DNA from: Pseudoalteromonas luteoviolacea NCIMB 1944
GTDB taxonomy: Bacteria; Pseudomonadota; Gammaproteobacteria; Enterobacterales; Alteromonadaceae
Assembly (NCBI RefSeq): GCF_001625565.1
Contig: NZ_AUXS01000013.1
Span: forward strand, 62,001 to 126,000
Direction: 5' to 3'
DNA: 64,000 nt
In this document: positions 56,721-64,000 of the stretch, in pieces
How the letters are laid out: each line of letters opens with the position of its first letter
Numbering within the stretch: the stretch's first letter is position 1
Notes under the pieces: model-generated
The model's input: only the letters and a program-made list of their open reading frames with translations
What the model was told of the DNA's origin: nothing
The model's database searches: none
Position numbers and translations under genes: made by a program

Positions 56721-57287
56721 ATGCTTAAGCCTCTATTGATCGGTAGCTTATGTTTTATGTCTCAAGCCGTGTCTGCTTGGCAATTAAATAATGAACTGAG
56801 TGATCTGAGTTTTACTTCAATCAAACTGAATAGCATTGCTGAAAATCACCATTTTACTTCGCTATCGGGCCAAATTAGCGATGCAGGTAAACTTAAAATC
56901 GCTATTGACCTGAGTAGCATAGAGTCTTTGATCCCGATCAGAAATGAGCGCATGAAAAAGGTGCTGTTTGAGGTCTCAGAATATAAAGCGGCAACTATTG
57001 AAACGGATCTAACACCGTGGTTACCTCAACTGAAAGACGGCATGCAGATTATAAAAGCTCTGCCTGTTACGCTTAACTTACATGGCAAAAATTTAGTATT
57101 GAAGCTGGATCTAGTTGTCAACAAGCTGGGCAAAACAATGCATGTATCTTCTCAGCGCGCAGTGTTGATCAACAGCCGTGATTTTGATCTCGAAGGTGGC
57201 GTAGAAGCTCTGCGTAAATTAGCGGGCCTAAGTCATATTTCGCAAGCTGTACCAGTTACATTTAATTTGGTATTCAATGACCAGTAA
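56721..57287 (+). CDS. YceI family periplasmic protein
   Basis: A 188-residue secreted lipocalin-like protein. The start at ATG 56721 has AGGA 7 bases upstream and gives a signal peptide (LKPLLIGSLCFMSQAVSA). Family features are LSDLSFTSIKLNSIAENHHF, DLSSIESLIPIRNERMKKVL and VTFNLVF. YceI proteins bind polyisoprenoids such as quinone precursors. It overlaps the next gene by 11 bases. Confidence 0.88.
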   Translation: MLKPLLIGSLCFMSQAVSAWQLNNELSDLSFTSIKLNSIAENHHFTSLSGQISDAGKLKIAIDLSSIESLIPIRNERMKKVLFEVSEYKAATIETDLTPWLPQLKDGMQIIKALPVTLNLHGKNLVLKLDLVVNKLGKTMHVSSQRAVLINSRDFDLEGGVEALRKLAGLSHISQAVPVTFNLVFNDQ

Positions 57288-57816
57288 ACTTGCGCAGCTA
57301 TTAGCACACTATGTTTCATCACACTCACCAACGGAGCGCTGGCAAGCTGGTGAGTGTGGTGTGGGTGAGTTTTCAATTGACACGAGTGGACGCTGGTATC
57401 ATCAGGGGGATGAAATAAAGCGGCTTGCTTTGGTAAAGCTGTTTGCCAGTGTTTTATGTCGTGAAGATGGAGCGTATCGGTTAAAGACACCCTCTGAAAC
57501 TTGTCTTGTCTCTGTTGATGCGAGCCCGTTTGTTATTGTTGCTTGGCATGAATGCCAAATAGCTGCTCAATATGGGGTTGCGCCGACGATAATATGTGAA
57601 GATAACTTAGGGCGATTTTGGCCAATTTGCGATACTTTTCCTCTATATTTAGACGATTATAAAGGGCAGCAGATCCCACACTTGAAGCTAAATTATGGCT
57701 TACATGCGCGTATAGATCGCAATGTATTTTATCAATGGATAGAGATAGCAGAGCTCAGTGAGCAAAATGACATGATGCTATTGCGCTCTGCTGGTAAGAC
57801 GTTCGAATTGAGTTAG
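57277..57816 (+). CDS. DUF1285 family protein
   Basis: A 179-residue cytoplasmic protein with the DUF1285 pattern [36 protein letters not shown] and [11 protein letters not shown]. Function unknown. It overlaps yceI at the start and the convergent engB by 4 bases at the end. Confidence 0.82.
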   Translation: MTSKLAQLLAHYVSSHSPTERWQAGECGVGEFSIDTSGRWYHQGDEIKRLALVKLFASVLCREDGAYRLKTPSETCLVSVDASPFVIVAWHECQIAAQYGVAPTIICEDNLGRFWPICDTFPLYLDDYKGQQIPHLKLNYGLHARIDRNVFYQWIEIAELSEQNDMMLLRSAGKTFELS

Positions 57817-58457
57817 TTCGTTTGTGCGTCTTCGTCAGTTTCTTCTTTAACGTATGGCCCTAAAAACCAATCATCTAACTGCCAAGCGAGCTCTTTCAAA
57901 CCAAGCCCTTTCAGTGATGAAAATGCGTGTACGGTAATATCACCATCAAGTTCCGATAGTGCTTTACGTACCTGTAAGACTTCCGCTTTTCGTTTACCTT
58001 GCTTTAGTTTGTCGGCTTTGGTGAGTAGCGCAAGTACGGGGATATTACTGCCAACAGCCCAATTGATTAGATCCATATCTAAGTCTTTCATAGGGTGGCG
58101 GATATCCATCAGTACAACAATACCTTTTAAGCTTTGGCGCTTTTGTAAGTATTCACCTAATGATTTTTGCCATTTCTTTTTCATCTCAATAGGCACTTTT
58201 GCAAAGCCATAACCTGGCAAGTCAATAAGCCTTCTTTCTTCATCGAGTGCAAAAGTATTAATCAGCTGGGTGCGGCCAGGTGTTTTACTGGTGCGAGCGA
58301 GTTTTTGGTCTGTCAGAGCATTTAATGCGCTGGACTTGCCGGCGTTAGAACGCCCTGCAAATGCGACCTCTATGCCACTGTCTGCGGGAAGGCGGGAAAT
58401 ATCAGGTGCACTGGTTATGAAAGTAGCGCGATTATATGGCATACGAGATTTTAACAC
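57813..58457 (-). CDS. engB: Ribosome biogenesis GTP-binding protein EngB (YihA/YsxC)
   Basis: A 214-residue GTPase needed for large-subunit assembly. G1 is [18 protein letters not shown]2 region [14 protein letters not shown]3 [11 protein letters not shown]4 LLTKADKL. The GTG start at 58457 has AGGAG 5 bases upstream; an ATG 15 bases further in is an alternative. Confidence 0.95.
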   Translation of the reverse strand: MLKSRMPYNRATFITSAPDISRLPADSGIEVAFAGRSNAGKSSALNALTDQKLARTSKTPGRTQLINTFALDEERRLIDLPGYGFAKVPIEMKKKWQKSLGEYLQKRQSLKGIVVLMDIRHPMKDLDMDLINWAVGSNIPVLALLTKADKLKQGKRKAEVLQVRKALSELDGDITVHAFSSLKGLGLKELAWQLDDWFLGPYVKEETDEDAQTN

Positions 58458-58808
58458 TCTAACTCCTAGACGGATTAATTGATTCTTTTGTTCATACGTA
58501 TTTTATTACATCTGTCACACAATGCAAAAGTAGAGAAAGTCGACAATTTTTAGCTGCGTCAATAGAATTTCTGAACTAAGTTTAATCTATGTCAATTACC
58601 TATAAAATTTGTGGTTTTATAATGGCCGCAAAGCATGGCGGGGCTTTTTTATTGTCTAGAATGTAAAAGTTGCAACGTAAAACAAAAACATTGAGCGTCA
58701 CTTAATTCACTTAAGTCAATGTACATAGAATAGCATTTGCCCAGTGTCGTGAAATTTAGCGTATTTCTATTGGGTTGATAGTTACAGGGTCGGAACAGAG
58801 AATTTACC
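58458..58808. other. Divergent promoter region between engB and the cytochrome c4 gene
   Basis: About 350 bases. TATAAT lies near 58617, with a weak GC hairpin and T6 directly after it (58625-58650), which might terminate early transcripts toward the cytochrome gene. No gene is seen. Confidence 0.4.
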
Positions 58809-59441
58809 ATGAAAAAAATAGCATTATCTTTAACTATGCTACTAAGTACGTTGTCATTTAACAACGCAGTAGCATTCGATGGGGACGCCGAGGCTGGTAA
58901 GGCAAAAGCGGCAACATGTGCAGCGTGTCATGGACCAAATGGCAATGCTCCTGTAACTATGTACCCAAAAATAGCAGGTCAGCACGCTGACTATATTTAT
59001 AAACAGCTCAAAGAATTTAAGCTTGGCATGACGTCGGGTGGTGCTGAGGGTCGCATGGAACCGGTGATGAGTGGCATGGCTATGCCGTTGTCAGATCAGG
59101 ACATGAAGGATTTGTCAGCTTACTTTGCCGCTATGCCTATGAGTGCAGGGACCACGCCAGAAAGCGTAGTTACAGAAGGACAAAAGCTTTACCGGGCAGG
59201 TGACGCTGAGCGTGGCATTCCATCTTGTATGGCATGTCATGGTCCCAGAGGGAATGGCACGTCGTTGGCAAAATTCCCAAAAATTTCCTTCCAGCATCCT
59301 GAATACATAAAAGCGCAACTAGAAAAGTTTCGTGATGGCTCTCGTGAGAACGATGCCAACGGAATGATGAGAGATATTGCAGCGAAATTAACAGACAAAG
59401 ACATTGAGATTTTATCTAAATATCTAGGCGGCTTGCACTAA
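58809..59441 (+). CDS. Cytochrome c4, dihaem
   Basis: A 210-residue exported protein with two class I cytochrome c domains. A signal peptide (KIALSLTMLLSTLSFNNAVA) is followed by haem motifs CAACHGPNGNAPV and, near residue 140, CMACHGPRGNGTS. Axial Met residues are in GMAMPLSDQDM and the second-domain end. It probably delivers electrons to a terminal oxidase. Position next to engB is conserved in gammaproteobacteria. Confidence 0.94.
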   Translation: MKKIALSLTMLLSTLSFNNAVAFDGDAEAGKAKAATCAACHGPNGNAPVTMYPKIAGQHADYIYKQLKEFKLGMTSGGAEGRMEPVMSGMAMPLSDQDMKDLSAYFAAMPMSAGTTPESVVTEGQKLYRAGDAERGIPSCMACHGPRGNGTSLAKFPKISFQHPEYIKAQLEKFRDGSRENDANGMMRDIAAKLTDKDIEILSKYLGGLH

Positions 59442-59456
59442 AGTCGTATTTGATTT

Positions 59457-59472
59457 TACGCGACGTCGCGTA
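59457..59472. repeat. Perfect 16-bp palindrome TACGCGACGTCGCGTA
   Basis: It lies 15 bases after the cytochrome c4 stop codon and before the terminator. It has no loop and is CG-rich in an AT-rich setting, so it resembles a protein-binding site more than an RNA hairpin. Confidence 0.8.
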
Positions 59473-59485
59473 GACTTTTAGTATC

Positions 59486-59517
59486 GAAAAAGGCAGCGTA
59501 ATCGTTGCCTTTTTTTG
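59486..59517 (+). terminator. Terminator of the cytochrome c4 gene
   Basis: AAAAAGGCAGCG / CGTTGCCTTTTT (one mismatch) with a TAAT loop and a T run. Confidence 0.85.
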
Positions 59518-59527
59518 ATCTGTGCGC

Positions 59528-59545
59528 TGTGAGATATTTCTCACT
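59528..59545 (+). promoter_or_regulatory. UvrY/GacA-like box upstream of the CsrB-like RNA
   Basis: TGTGAG-ATATTT-CTCACT is an inverted repeat close to the GacA/UvrY/VarA binding consensus TGTAAG-N6-CTTACA and lies about 185 bases before the predicted RNA start. In other gammaproteobacteria such boxes activate csrB-type genes from this distance. Confidence 0.5.
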
Positions 59546-59712
59546 TTGTGTGTAAGATAGTGACGTTCCTAAATTGTAGGACTTAACGCAAATTGAATTT
59601 GTTTTTTTGTGTAAGTCTATGTATTTAATTTGTTTTTATTTTAACGGCTGTTGCTAAGGTAATAATTTTGTTATTGATTAGTTGTAACTGTTTAAAATAA
59701 GCGTAGATTAAT

Positions 59713-60016
59713 CCCTGTCGTCGAGACAATACAAAAACAGGGACAATTCGAAACGGAAGCGTAGACGGCATATATTATGTGTTCATTTGAATACAACCTA
59801 ACAAGGATGATTACAAAAGCGTTAGGAAGACCGAAAAGAAAAAAAGCAATGGAAGTTTGATAACAAAAACAATATGGAAAGTCTCACGGAAGTACAATAA
59901 AAACAAAATGGAAGATAAATAATAAGAAAAATAAAGACTAAAAGTCGAAGGGAGAAGTGTCCGGATTGTGACGCTCAGATTAGCAGGCGGTAGAGAGTAA
60001 TCTCTGCCGTCTTTTT
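59713..60016 (+). ncRNA. CsrB/RsmB-like regulatory RNA candidate
   Basis: A non-coding stretch with ten GGA motifs (59741, 59755, 59805, 59825, 59851, 59876, 59888, 59910, 59951, 59963), several as AUGGA, ACGGA or AAGGA, in a purine-rich context, ending in an 11-bp terminator hairpin with GTAA loop (59986-60011) and T5. The 5' end probably forms CCCTGT / ACAGGG (59713-59742), and CCTAAC / GTTAGG encloses one GGA. CsrA binds GGA in such RNAs and is sequestered by them. A UvrY-like box lies upstream. The exact 5' end is uncertain. Confidence 0.55.
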
Positions 60017-60077
60017 ATTTGTACACTTTTTAATTGCTGTTACAATACTCCTTTTAAGTACGTTTGGTTCATCACCT

Positions 60078-60758
60078 TTGCAAAATCCACAAAAGCTCCA
60101 ATGTGGCCTCTGTGAGTCAGAGTTGCTCGAACATTATCACCAAGACAAGTTTCGCGATTACTGGCAGTGCCAGCAATGTAAATTAGTCTGTGTGGCGGCC
60201 TGTGACAGATTATCTCCTCAAGAAGAAAAAGCCATTTATGACAGTCATGAAAACGACTTAGATGATACGGGGTACCGCCGATTTTTATCGCGTGTGTTTG
60301 AGCCCGTTAACTCGCGTTTGCAAGGCCATCAACATGGGCTTGATTTTGGGTGTGGTCCGGGGCCTCTGTTGGCAAAGATGTTTGAAGAGGTTGGGCATTC
60401 AGTCGCACTGTATGATTTATACTATGCTGACAACCCAGAAGTGTTGCAGCGACAGTATGATTTTATAACGTGTACAGAAGTGATAGAGCATGTTGGGCAC
60501 CCTAAGGCTGTGCTGACGCAGTTATTGGCAATGTTAAAGCCCGGCGCTCCACTTGCATTGATGACCAAACTAGTAATAGATCCGAAACGTTTTGCATCTT
60601 GGCATTACAAGAATGACCAAACACATATCTCATTTTTTAGTCGCGAAACGTTTGAATATATAGCAAAGCAATTTAGCACCAAGCTCGAGTTTATTGGCAA
60701 TGACGTGATCATTCTAAGTAAGCAAGAGGTGGCAAAAGTAGATGGTAGAGAAGCATGA
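60078..60758 (+). CDS. Class I SAM-dependent methyltransferase with N-terminal zinc ribbon
   Basis: A 226-residue protein. The N-terminus holds two Cys pairs (CGLCES and CQQC), a zinc-ribbon-like motif. The AdoMet fold follows: HGLDFGCGPGPLLAKMFEEVG, TCTEVIEHVGHPKAVL and LKPGAPLALMTK, with YKNDQTHISFFS near the end. Substrate unknown. The only near start is TTG at 60078 without a visible ribosome-binding site; the frame is open further upstream, so the true start is unresolved. It overlaps yihI by 4 bases. Confidence 0.83.
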   Translation: MQNPQKLQCGLCESELLEHYHQDKFRDYWQCQQCKLVCVAACDRLSPQEEKAIYDSHENDLDDTGYRRFLSRVFEPVNSRLQGHQHGLDFGCGPGPLLAKMFEEVGHSVALYDLYYADNPEVLQRQYDFITCTEVIEHVGHPKAVLTQLLAMLKPGAPLALMTKLVIDPKRFASWHYKNDQTHISFFSRETFEYIAKQFSTKLEFIGNDVIILSKQEVAKVDGREA

Positions 60759-61333
60759 CTAGAAAGAAAAAATCACGCAAGTTAGGTGAAAACGGCACAC
60801 CGAGATTAAGTAAGGAAAAGCTTCATGAATTACGCGCTATGAAAGAGCAGCGTATTAAAAAGAACAAAGGAAATAAAGCGGGCTCGAGAAATGCCCAAGA
60901 AGCCAAAATTGAGATCAAGTCGCAGGCTGGATCACAGAAAGATCCGCGTGCAGGCAGCAAGAAAAAGATTGCGTTAATACCTGAGGCCGCTCAGCCGCAG
61001 ACTGAGCCGCAATTGAAGCGACACCTGACACCACAAGTATCGCTCACTAAAGCAAAAGAGCCGGAGCTGACCCTTGAGCAAGAGTTGCAACAGCTTGAAA
61101 ACGATGAACGCCTGATGAAACTACTTGAACGTCATGAACGTGGAGAGTTATTAACAGGCAAAGATGCAAAGTTCTTTAACCGTGCCATTGCACGTCATCA
61201 AGAGTTGTGTGAGATCCTTGGCATTGATGATGAGTTTGAAGAAGAAGATATGATCGAAGCTGATCCATTAGCGGATTTTGTCAGTAATGATCTGGCAGAT
61301 GAGTGGTTAAGTGATGATGAGGATGAGCGATGA
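60755..61333 (+). CDS. yihI: Der GTPase-activating protein YihI
   Basis: A 192-residue protein with a lysine-rich N-terminus (MTRKKKSRKLGENGTPRLSK), a low-complexity middle and an acidic C-terminal domain (LEQELQQLENDERLMKLLER, FFNRAIARHQELCEILGI, ADPLADFVSND). YihI stimulates the GTPase Der and so tunes ribosome assembly. It overlaps both neighbours by 4 bases. Confidence 0.9.
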   Translation: MTRKKKSRKLGENGTPRLSKEKLHELRAMKEQRIKKNKGNKAGSRNAQEAKIEIKSQAGSQKDPRAGSKKKIALIPEAAQPQTEPQLKRHLTPQVSLTKAKEPELTLEQELQQLENDERLMKLLERHERGELLTGKDAKFFNRAIARHQELCEILGIDDEFEEEDMIEADPLADFVSNDLADEWLSDDEDER

Positions 61334-61845
61334 GCACAATGTGGGTAGTCGCATTAGTCGTCGGTGCTTTAATTGTTGCGGGTTTGGCATTTTATGCCGG
61401 TAAGCTGCTGTGGCAACTCAAAGTTCAGAATGACACGATTGCTAAATTGAAAGAAGAGCAAGCGCAAAAGCTTGAACAGTCTAGGCAAGAGCGAAATGGC
61501 AAATTGGCGGATAGCATTAACCTGATCGCCAAAGCCATGAAGCAAAAGCAGTGCGAATATTCTGAGGGGTGTTTGCGGGTTTGGGTCCTGATCTCTCAAT
61601 ACAGTTTTGACTCAGAGGTGGTACTAGAAAAAGTCTACCCTGGGGTGTACGAAATGTATGACGAAGTGAAGGAAATGCCTACACACGATGCGCGTAAAAA
61701 GTACTCGAAAAAAGAGATTTTTAAAATGGATACGCAGCGCTGGCGCGCAGAGGAGCGACTTGAAGCGCAAATTCTGCAAGATTGCGATAAACTGCTTGAG
61801 GAGTTCAAAGCGTTACCAGGTAGTGAAAACGTAGTTTTTCAATAA
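61330..61845 (+). CDS. DUF2489 family membrane protein
   Basis: A 171-residue protein with one N-terminal membrane helix (VVALVVGALIVAGLAFYAGKLL), a coiled-coil (NDTIAKLKEEQAQKLEQSRQ) and a cytoplasmic domain containing KQKQCEYSEGCLRVWVLI and YEMYDEVKEMPTHDARKKY. The pattern and location after yihI match DUF2489; function unknown. Confidence 0.82.
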   Translation: MSTMWVVALVVGALIVAGLAFYAGKLLWQLKVQNDTIAKLKEEQAQKLEQSRQERNGKLADSINLIAKAMKQKQCEYSEGCLRVWVLISQYSFDSEVVLEKVYPGVYEMYDEVKEMPTHDARKKYSKKEIFKMDTQRWRAEERLEAQILQDCDKLLEEFKALPGSENVVFQ

Positions 61846-61857
61846 AGCTGTGTGGAA

Positions 61858-61892
61858 TAAAGCTGGGTCGCGGTAGTGTGGGCCCAGCTTTA
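61858..61892. terminator. Convergent terminator between DUF2489 and small-peptide genes
   Basis: AAAGCTGGG and CCCAGCTTT form a 9-bp stem with a long loop. T tracts are weak in both directions. Confidence 0.55.
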
Positions 61893-61899
61893 TGCTTAT

Positions 61900-62052
61900 T
61901 TATGCTGTTTTACAAGTTACATCCTGGCCTGCGGAGAAGTCATTGTCTGGAGACTTAAATGCGCCACCGGCAACGAGTTGGGTTTTTTGAGCGTTGATGG
62001 CCTGATTTTCAGATAAGTTTTTGATGCATTTCTTTTTGATTGTGAATTTCAT
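61900..62052 (-). CDS. Small double-glycine-leader peptide, candidate RiPP precursor 2
   Basis: A 50-residue peptide. The leader starts MKFTIKKKCIKNLSENQ and ends TQLVAGG; the predicted 20-residue core is AFKSPDNDFSAGQDVTCKTA with one Cys. AAGGAAAAAGAA precedes the ATG, a good ribosome-binding site. The leader shares Met1, Lys2, Ile5, Lys7, Lys8, Lys11, Leu13, Ser14 and the terminal VAGG with the peptide at 27951-28148, while the cores differ. No processing gene is next to it. It lies between the DUF2489 gene and pabA. Confidence 0.65.
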   Translation of the reverse strand: MKFTIKKKCIKNLSENQAINAQKTQLVAGGAFKSPDNDFSAGQDVTCKTA

Positions 62053-62338
62053 TTCTTTTTCCTTATAGTTGTATGCACCGCTTAACTATTTTCGTTTTTT
62101 CCTTATTTGTCCAGTGGTCATATGTAACAGGTTGTGTGTCACTATTGCATAAAAGTGATAATTGAGATGAGTGCACTCAGAGGTTTTGCCAGTGGTTTGA
62201 CAAAATGTGTTACTATGCCCGCCTTATGTAGCTATTGCCTAGCTGTCTACCTTTATTAAGAGCGTGACAGAGGGGTAGGTTGGATATTGATGTAGTATGC
62301 ACAATGGTGAGTCTTAAAAGTTTAGAGGTAAACGCTGA

Positions 62339-62920
62339 ATGTTATTAATGATAGACAACTATGACTCGTTCACATTTAACCTCGTTCAGTATTTTCAAAA
62401 GTTAGATCAAGACGTTTTGGTCAAGCGAAATGATGAAATATCTATTTCGCAAATTAGGCAACTTAATCCCGATCACATTGTGATATCACCTGGGCCGTGC
62501 AGTCCTGATGAAGCCGGTGTTTCTTTGCAGGTTGTACAACAATTACAAGGGCACTTCCCGATTTTAGGTGTGTGCTTGGGTCATCAAACGATTGCACAAG
62601 CTTTAGGTGCACGCGTACATCGAGCGAAATCAGTGATGCACGGAAAAGTGTCGCGAATTTATCATGCAGATAAAGGTATGTTTGCAGGCCTGCCTAGCCA
62701 CTTTAATGTATGTAGATATCACTCTCTTGCGGTAGATGCTGCGACTTTACCCAGTACATTACAAGTGACTGCCTGGACCCAAACAGAACAAGGGAAACTA
62801 GATGAAATTATGGGCTTATGCCATACTGAGCTTGCATTGGAAGGTGTGCAATTCCACCCAGAGGCAATCTTAACTGAGTATGGATTAAGACTACTTGATA
62901 ACTTTATTGCTCGCTTCTAA
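62339..62920 (+). CDS. pabA: Aminodeoxychorismate/anthranilate synthase component II
   Basis: A 193-residue glutamine amidotransferase. The oxyanion segment is VISPGPCSPDEAGVSL, the nucleophile Cys is in ILGVCLGHQTIAQALG, and the His-Glu pair is in LEGVQFHPEAILTEYG. It supplies ammonia to PabB (folate) or TrpE (tryptophan). No trp genes are adjacent, which favours PabA; dual use is possible. Confidence 0.92.
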   Translation: MLLMIDNYDSFTFNLVQYFQKLDQDVLVKRNDEISISQIRQLNPDHIVISPGPCSPDEAGVSLQVVQQLQGHFPILGVCLGHQTIAQALGARVHRAKSVMHGKVSRIYHADKGMFAGLPSHFNVCRYHSLAVDAATLPSTLQVTAWTQTEQGKLDEIMGLCHTELALEGVQFHPEAILTEYGLRLLDNFIARF

Positions 62921-62964
62921 CCTTTAAAGAGCTTTCTTTTAATATACCGAAAAAGACTATAATT

Positions 62965-64000
62965 GATGACACAAGACATTAGGCAGTCACACATTGCTAA
63001 AGCAATTGCTCAGCGTGCACATGACGTTCTAATTAGCCATAACTTTGCTCAACAGCAGATAGGTTATATTCACACATTTGACATGAACTTTGGTGAGTCT
63101 ATTCCACAGCGAACAATGCTTGAAGTAGAGCTCGCGGCTGCGGCAAAACGTCAAGAAAAAAGCACCAGTCATCACAAGTACATTGCAAAAGCGAGTAATC
63201 ATTTACACCAAGTTATTGAAAGTGGAATAGAGACTCAATTAAGCGACTTAGATTCTATCTATACCGATGTTGTTGGCGTGCAAGATGCGGTTCCAACCGT
63301 ATTGGATATTCTTGCGGTTAAATCTGCATCAGTTGGTCGTTTGGAACCTCTGGTCAATGATTTGTCATGGTTGGGAAGAGACTTAGTATCGCTGGTCAAT
63401 TTGCCGCAATATCGCAAAGTAAACAGTAAAGGCACGTCGGTTAAAGTCGATACACCCGCATTGGCCTTGCGCTATTTGGGTCTGGAAAACTTGCAAATGG
63501 TGATCCCAACGTTTGCCGTGCGTCACTGGATGCCACATTCAACTGAGCCCTTCCCATTATTAAAAAGAAAGCTAAGAGACGTGAGCATGGCCAGCGCGAT
63601 AGCAGCCAAAGCTCTTGCCCCACTCTATGATGTCAAAGAGCAGCACGCCTTTACTTTGGGGATGTTACTTGATCTGGGCAAAATTGCATTGACCCGTCTA
63701 TACCTTCGGACGTTTGAACGTGTTTGGCAGGCAAAGGTAAAGATTGCCAGAGATAAAAATCAAAAAGATTTGCACACAGCGCTATTGGAGCTAGGACCAG
63801 ATCCCCTGTTTTTGAGAAACTTACTGTTAGAGCATGCGGCGGTTGTATCTCAGCGATTGATCGAGCAAATGTCGTTTAAGTACTTACCTTTTAATGCTGC
63901 CATGTCAGAGTTCGCGCAAAGTTATTTGCCTGACGTGAATAATAATACAGCTGAATTGTTACCTTTAACGCAGGTATTGAAAAAAGCGTATGGGTATGCG
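62965..64000 (+). CDS. HDOD domain protein, 3' end outside window
   Basis: The frame from ATG 62965 stays open to the window end (345 codons). An N-terminal region of about 150 residues (MTQDIRQSHIAKAIAQRAHD) precedes an HDOD domain with ALRYLGLENLQMVIPTFAVR, LKRKLRDVSMASAIAAKALA and FTLGMLLDLGKIAL, where the family HD motif position reads LD. HDOD proteins are usually signalling or stress regulators without hydrolase activity. The start has a weak ribosome-binding site and follows pabA by 44 bases, so cotranscription is likely. Confidence 0.8.

Noticed and set aside
58617..58650. GC hairpin with T6 upstream of cytochrome c4 as an attenuator
   Set aside because: The stem is only four to five pairs with a bulge and lies at the promoter itself, so evidence is too weak for a feature of its own.
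1..64000. CRISPR arrays, tRNA or rRNA genes, insertion sequences, prophage or integrase genes
   Set aside because: No regularly spaced repeats, cloverleaf sequences, transposase motifs or phage structural genes were seen in any part of the window.

Overview
The window is a chromosomal segment of a marine gammaproteobacterium, most likely Pseudoalteromonas or a close Alteromonadales relative. This rests on protein content and gene order (hslVU-ftsN-priA-rpmE, metJ/metBL, mrcA/pilMNOPQ-aroKB-damX-dam, rpe-gph-trpS, ilvGMEDA, polA/engB/cytochrome c4), on AT-rich intergenic DNA and on the absence of mobile elements. No rRNA, tRNA, CRISPR array or complete insertion sequence was seen. Almost everything is core metabolism or housekeeping; the unusual material lies in small genes, leaders and a few accessory islands.

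Layout. 0-7 kb: 3' part of a chemotaxis receptor, a DUF971 gene, the HslVU protease with a sigma-32-like promoter, ftsN, priA, and rpmE with a structured leader. 7-13 kb: malic enzyme, metJ, and divergent metBL behind a tandem met-box array. 13-28 kb: penicillin-binding protein 1a divergent from the type IV pilus assembly operon pilMNOPQ, then aroK-aroB-damX-dam, two small membrane-protein genes on the opposite strand, and rpe-gph-trpS. 28-32.6 kb: a minus-strand operon dapA-dapD-PLP decarboxylase-M14 desuccinylase behind a clear lysine riboswitch, followed by a small double-glycine-leader peptide gene. 32.8-35.5 kb: a hybrid histidine kinase and a TraB/GumN protein. 35.7-42.3 kb: ilvGMEDA behind a textbook attenuator with a 23-residue Ile/Val/Leu-rich leader peptide. 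42.4-52 kb: a membrane-anchored NMT1/THI5-like protein, a methyltransferase, carbonic anhydrase, ubiK, rep, a GAF-GGDEF-degenerate EAL protein, cytochrome c5 and elbB. 52-60 kb: polA, an apparently frameshifted protein-kinase-like gene in a gene-poor patch, yceI, a DUF1285 gene, engB and cytochrome c4. 59.5-64 kb: a CsrB-like GGA-rich small RNA, a zinc-ribbon methyltransferase, yihI, a DUF2489 gene, a second double-glycine-leader peptide, pabA and a truncated HDOD protein.

How it works together. Several biosynthetic blocks carry their own feedback device: MetJ boxes for methionine, an L-box riboswitch for lysine/diaminopimelate, and an attenuator for branched-chain amino acids. Cell-envelope functions (FtsN, DamX, PBP1a, PilMNOPQ) cluster with the shikimate genes as in many gammaproteobacteria.

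The best candidates for something undescribed are: (1) two unlinked small peptide genes at 27951-28148 (-) and 61900-62052 (-), which share a leader of pattern MKxxIxKKxxKxLS...VAGG but have different C-terminal cores, as expected of ribosomally made, processed peptides; (2) the lysine-riboswitch operon, which pairs dapA/dapD with an M14-type desuccinylase and a decarboxylase whose motifs look more like the BtrK/PvsE group than LysA; (3) the GGA-rich RNA at about 59713-60016 with an upstream UvrY/GacA-like box; and (4) the kinase-like gene with an open frame but no start codon. All functional statements come from reading motifs by eye; no database search was run.
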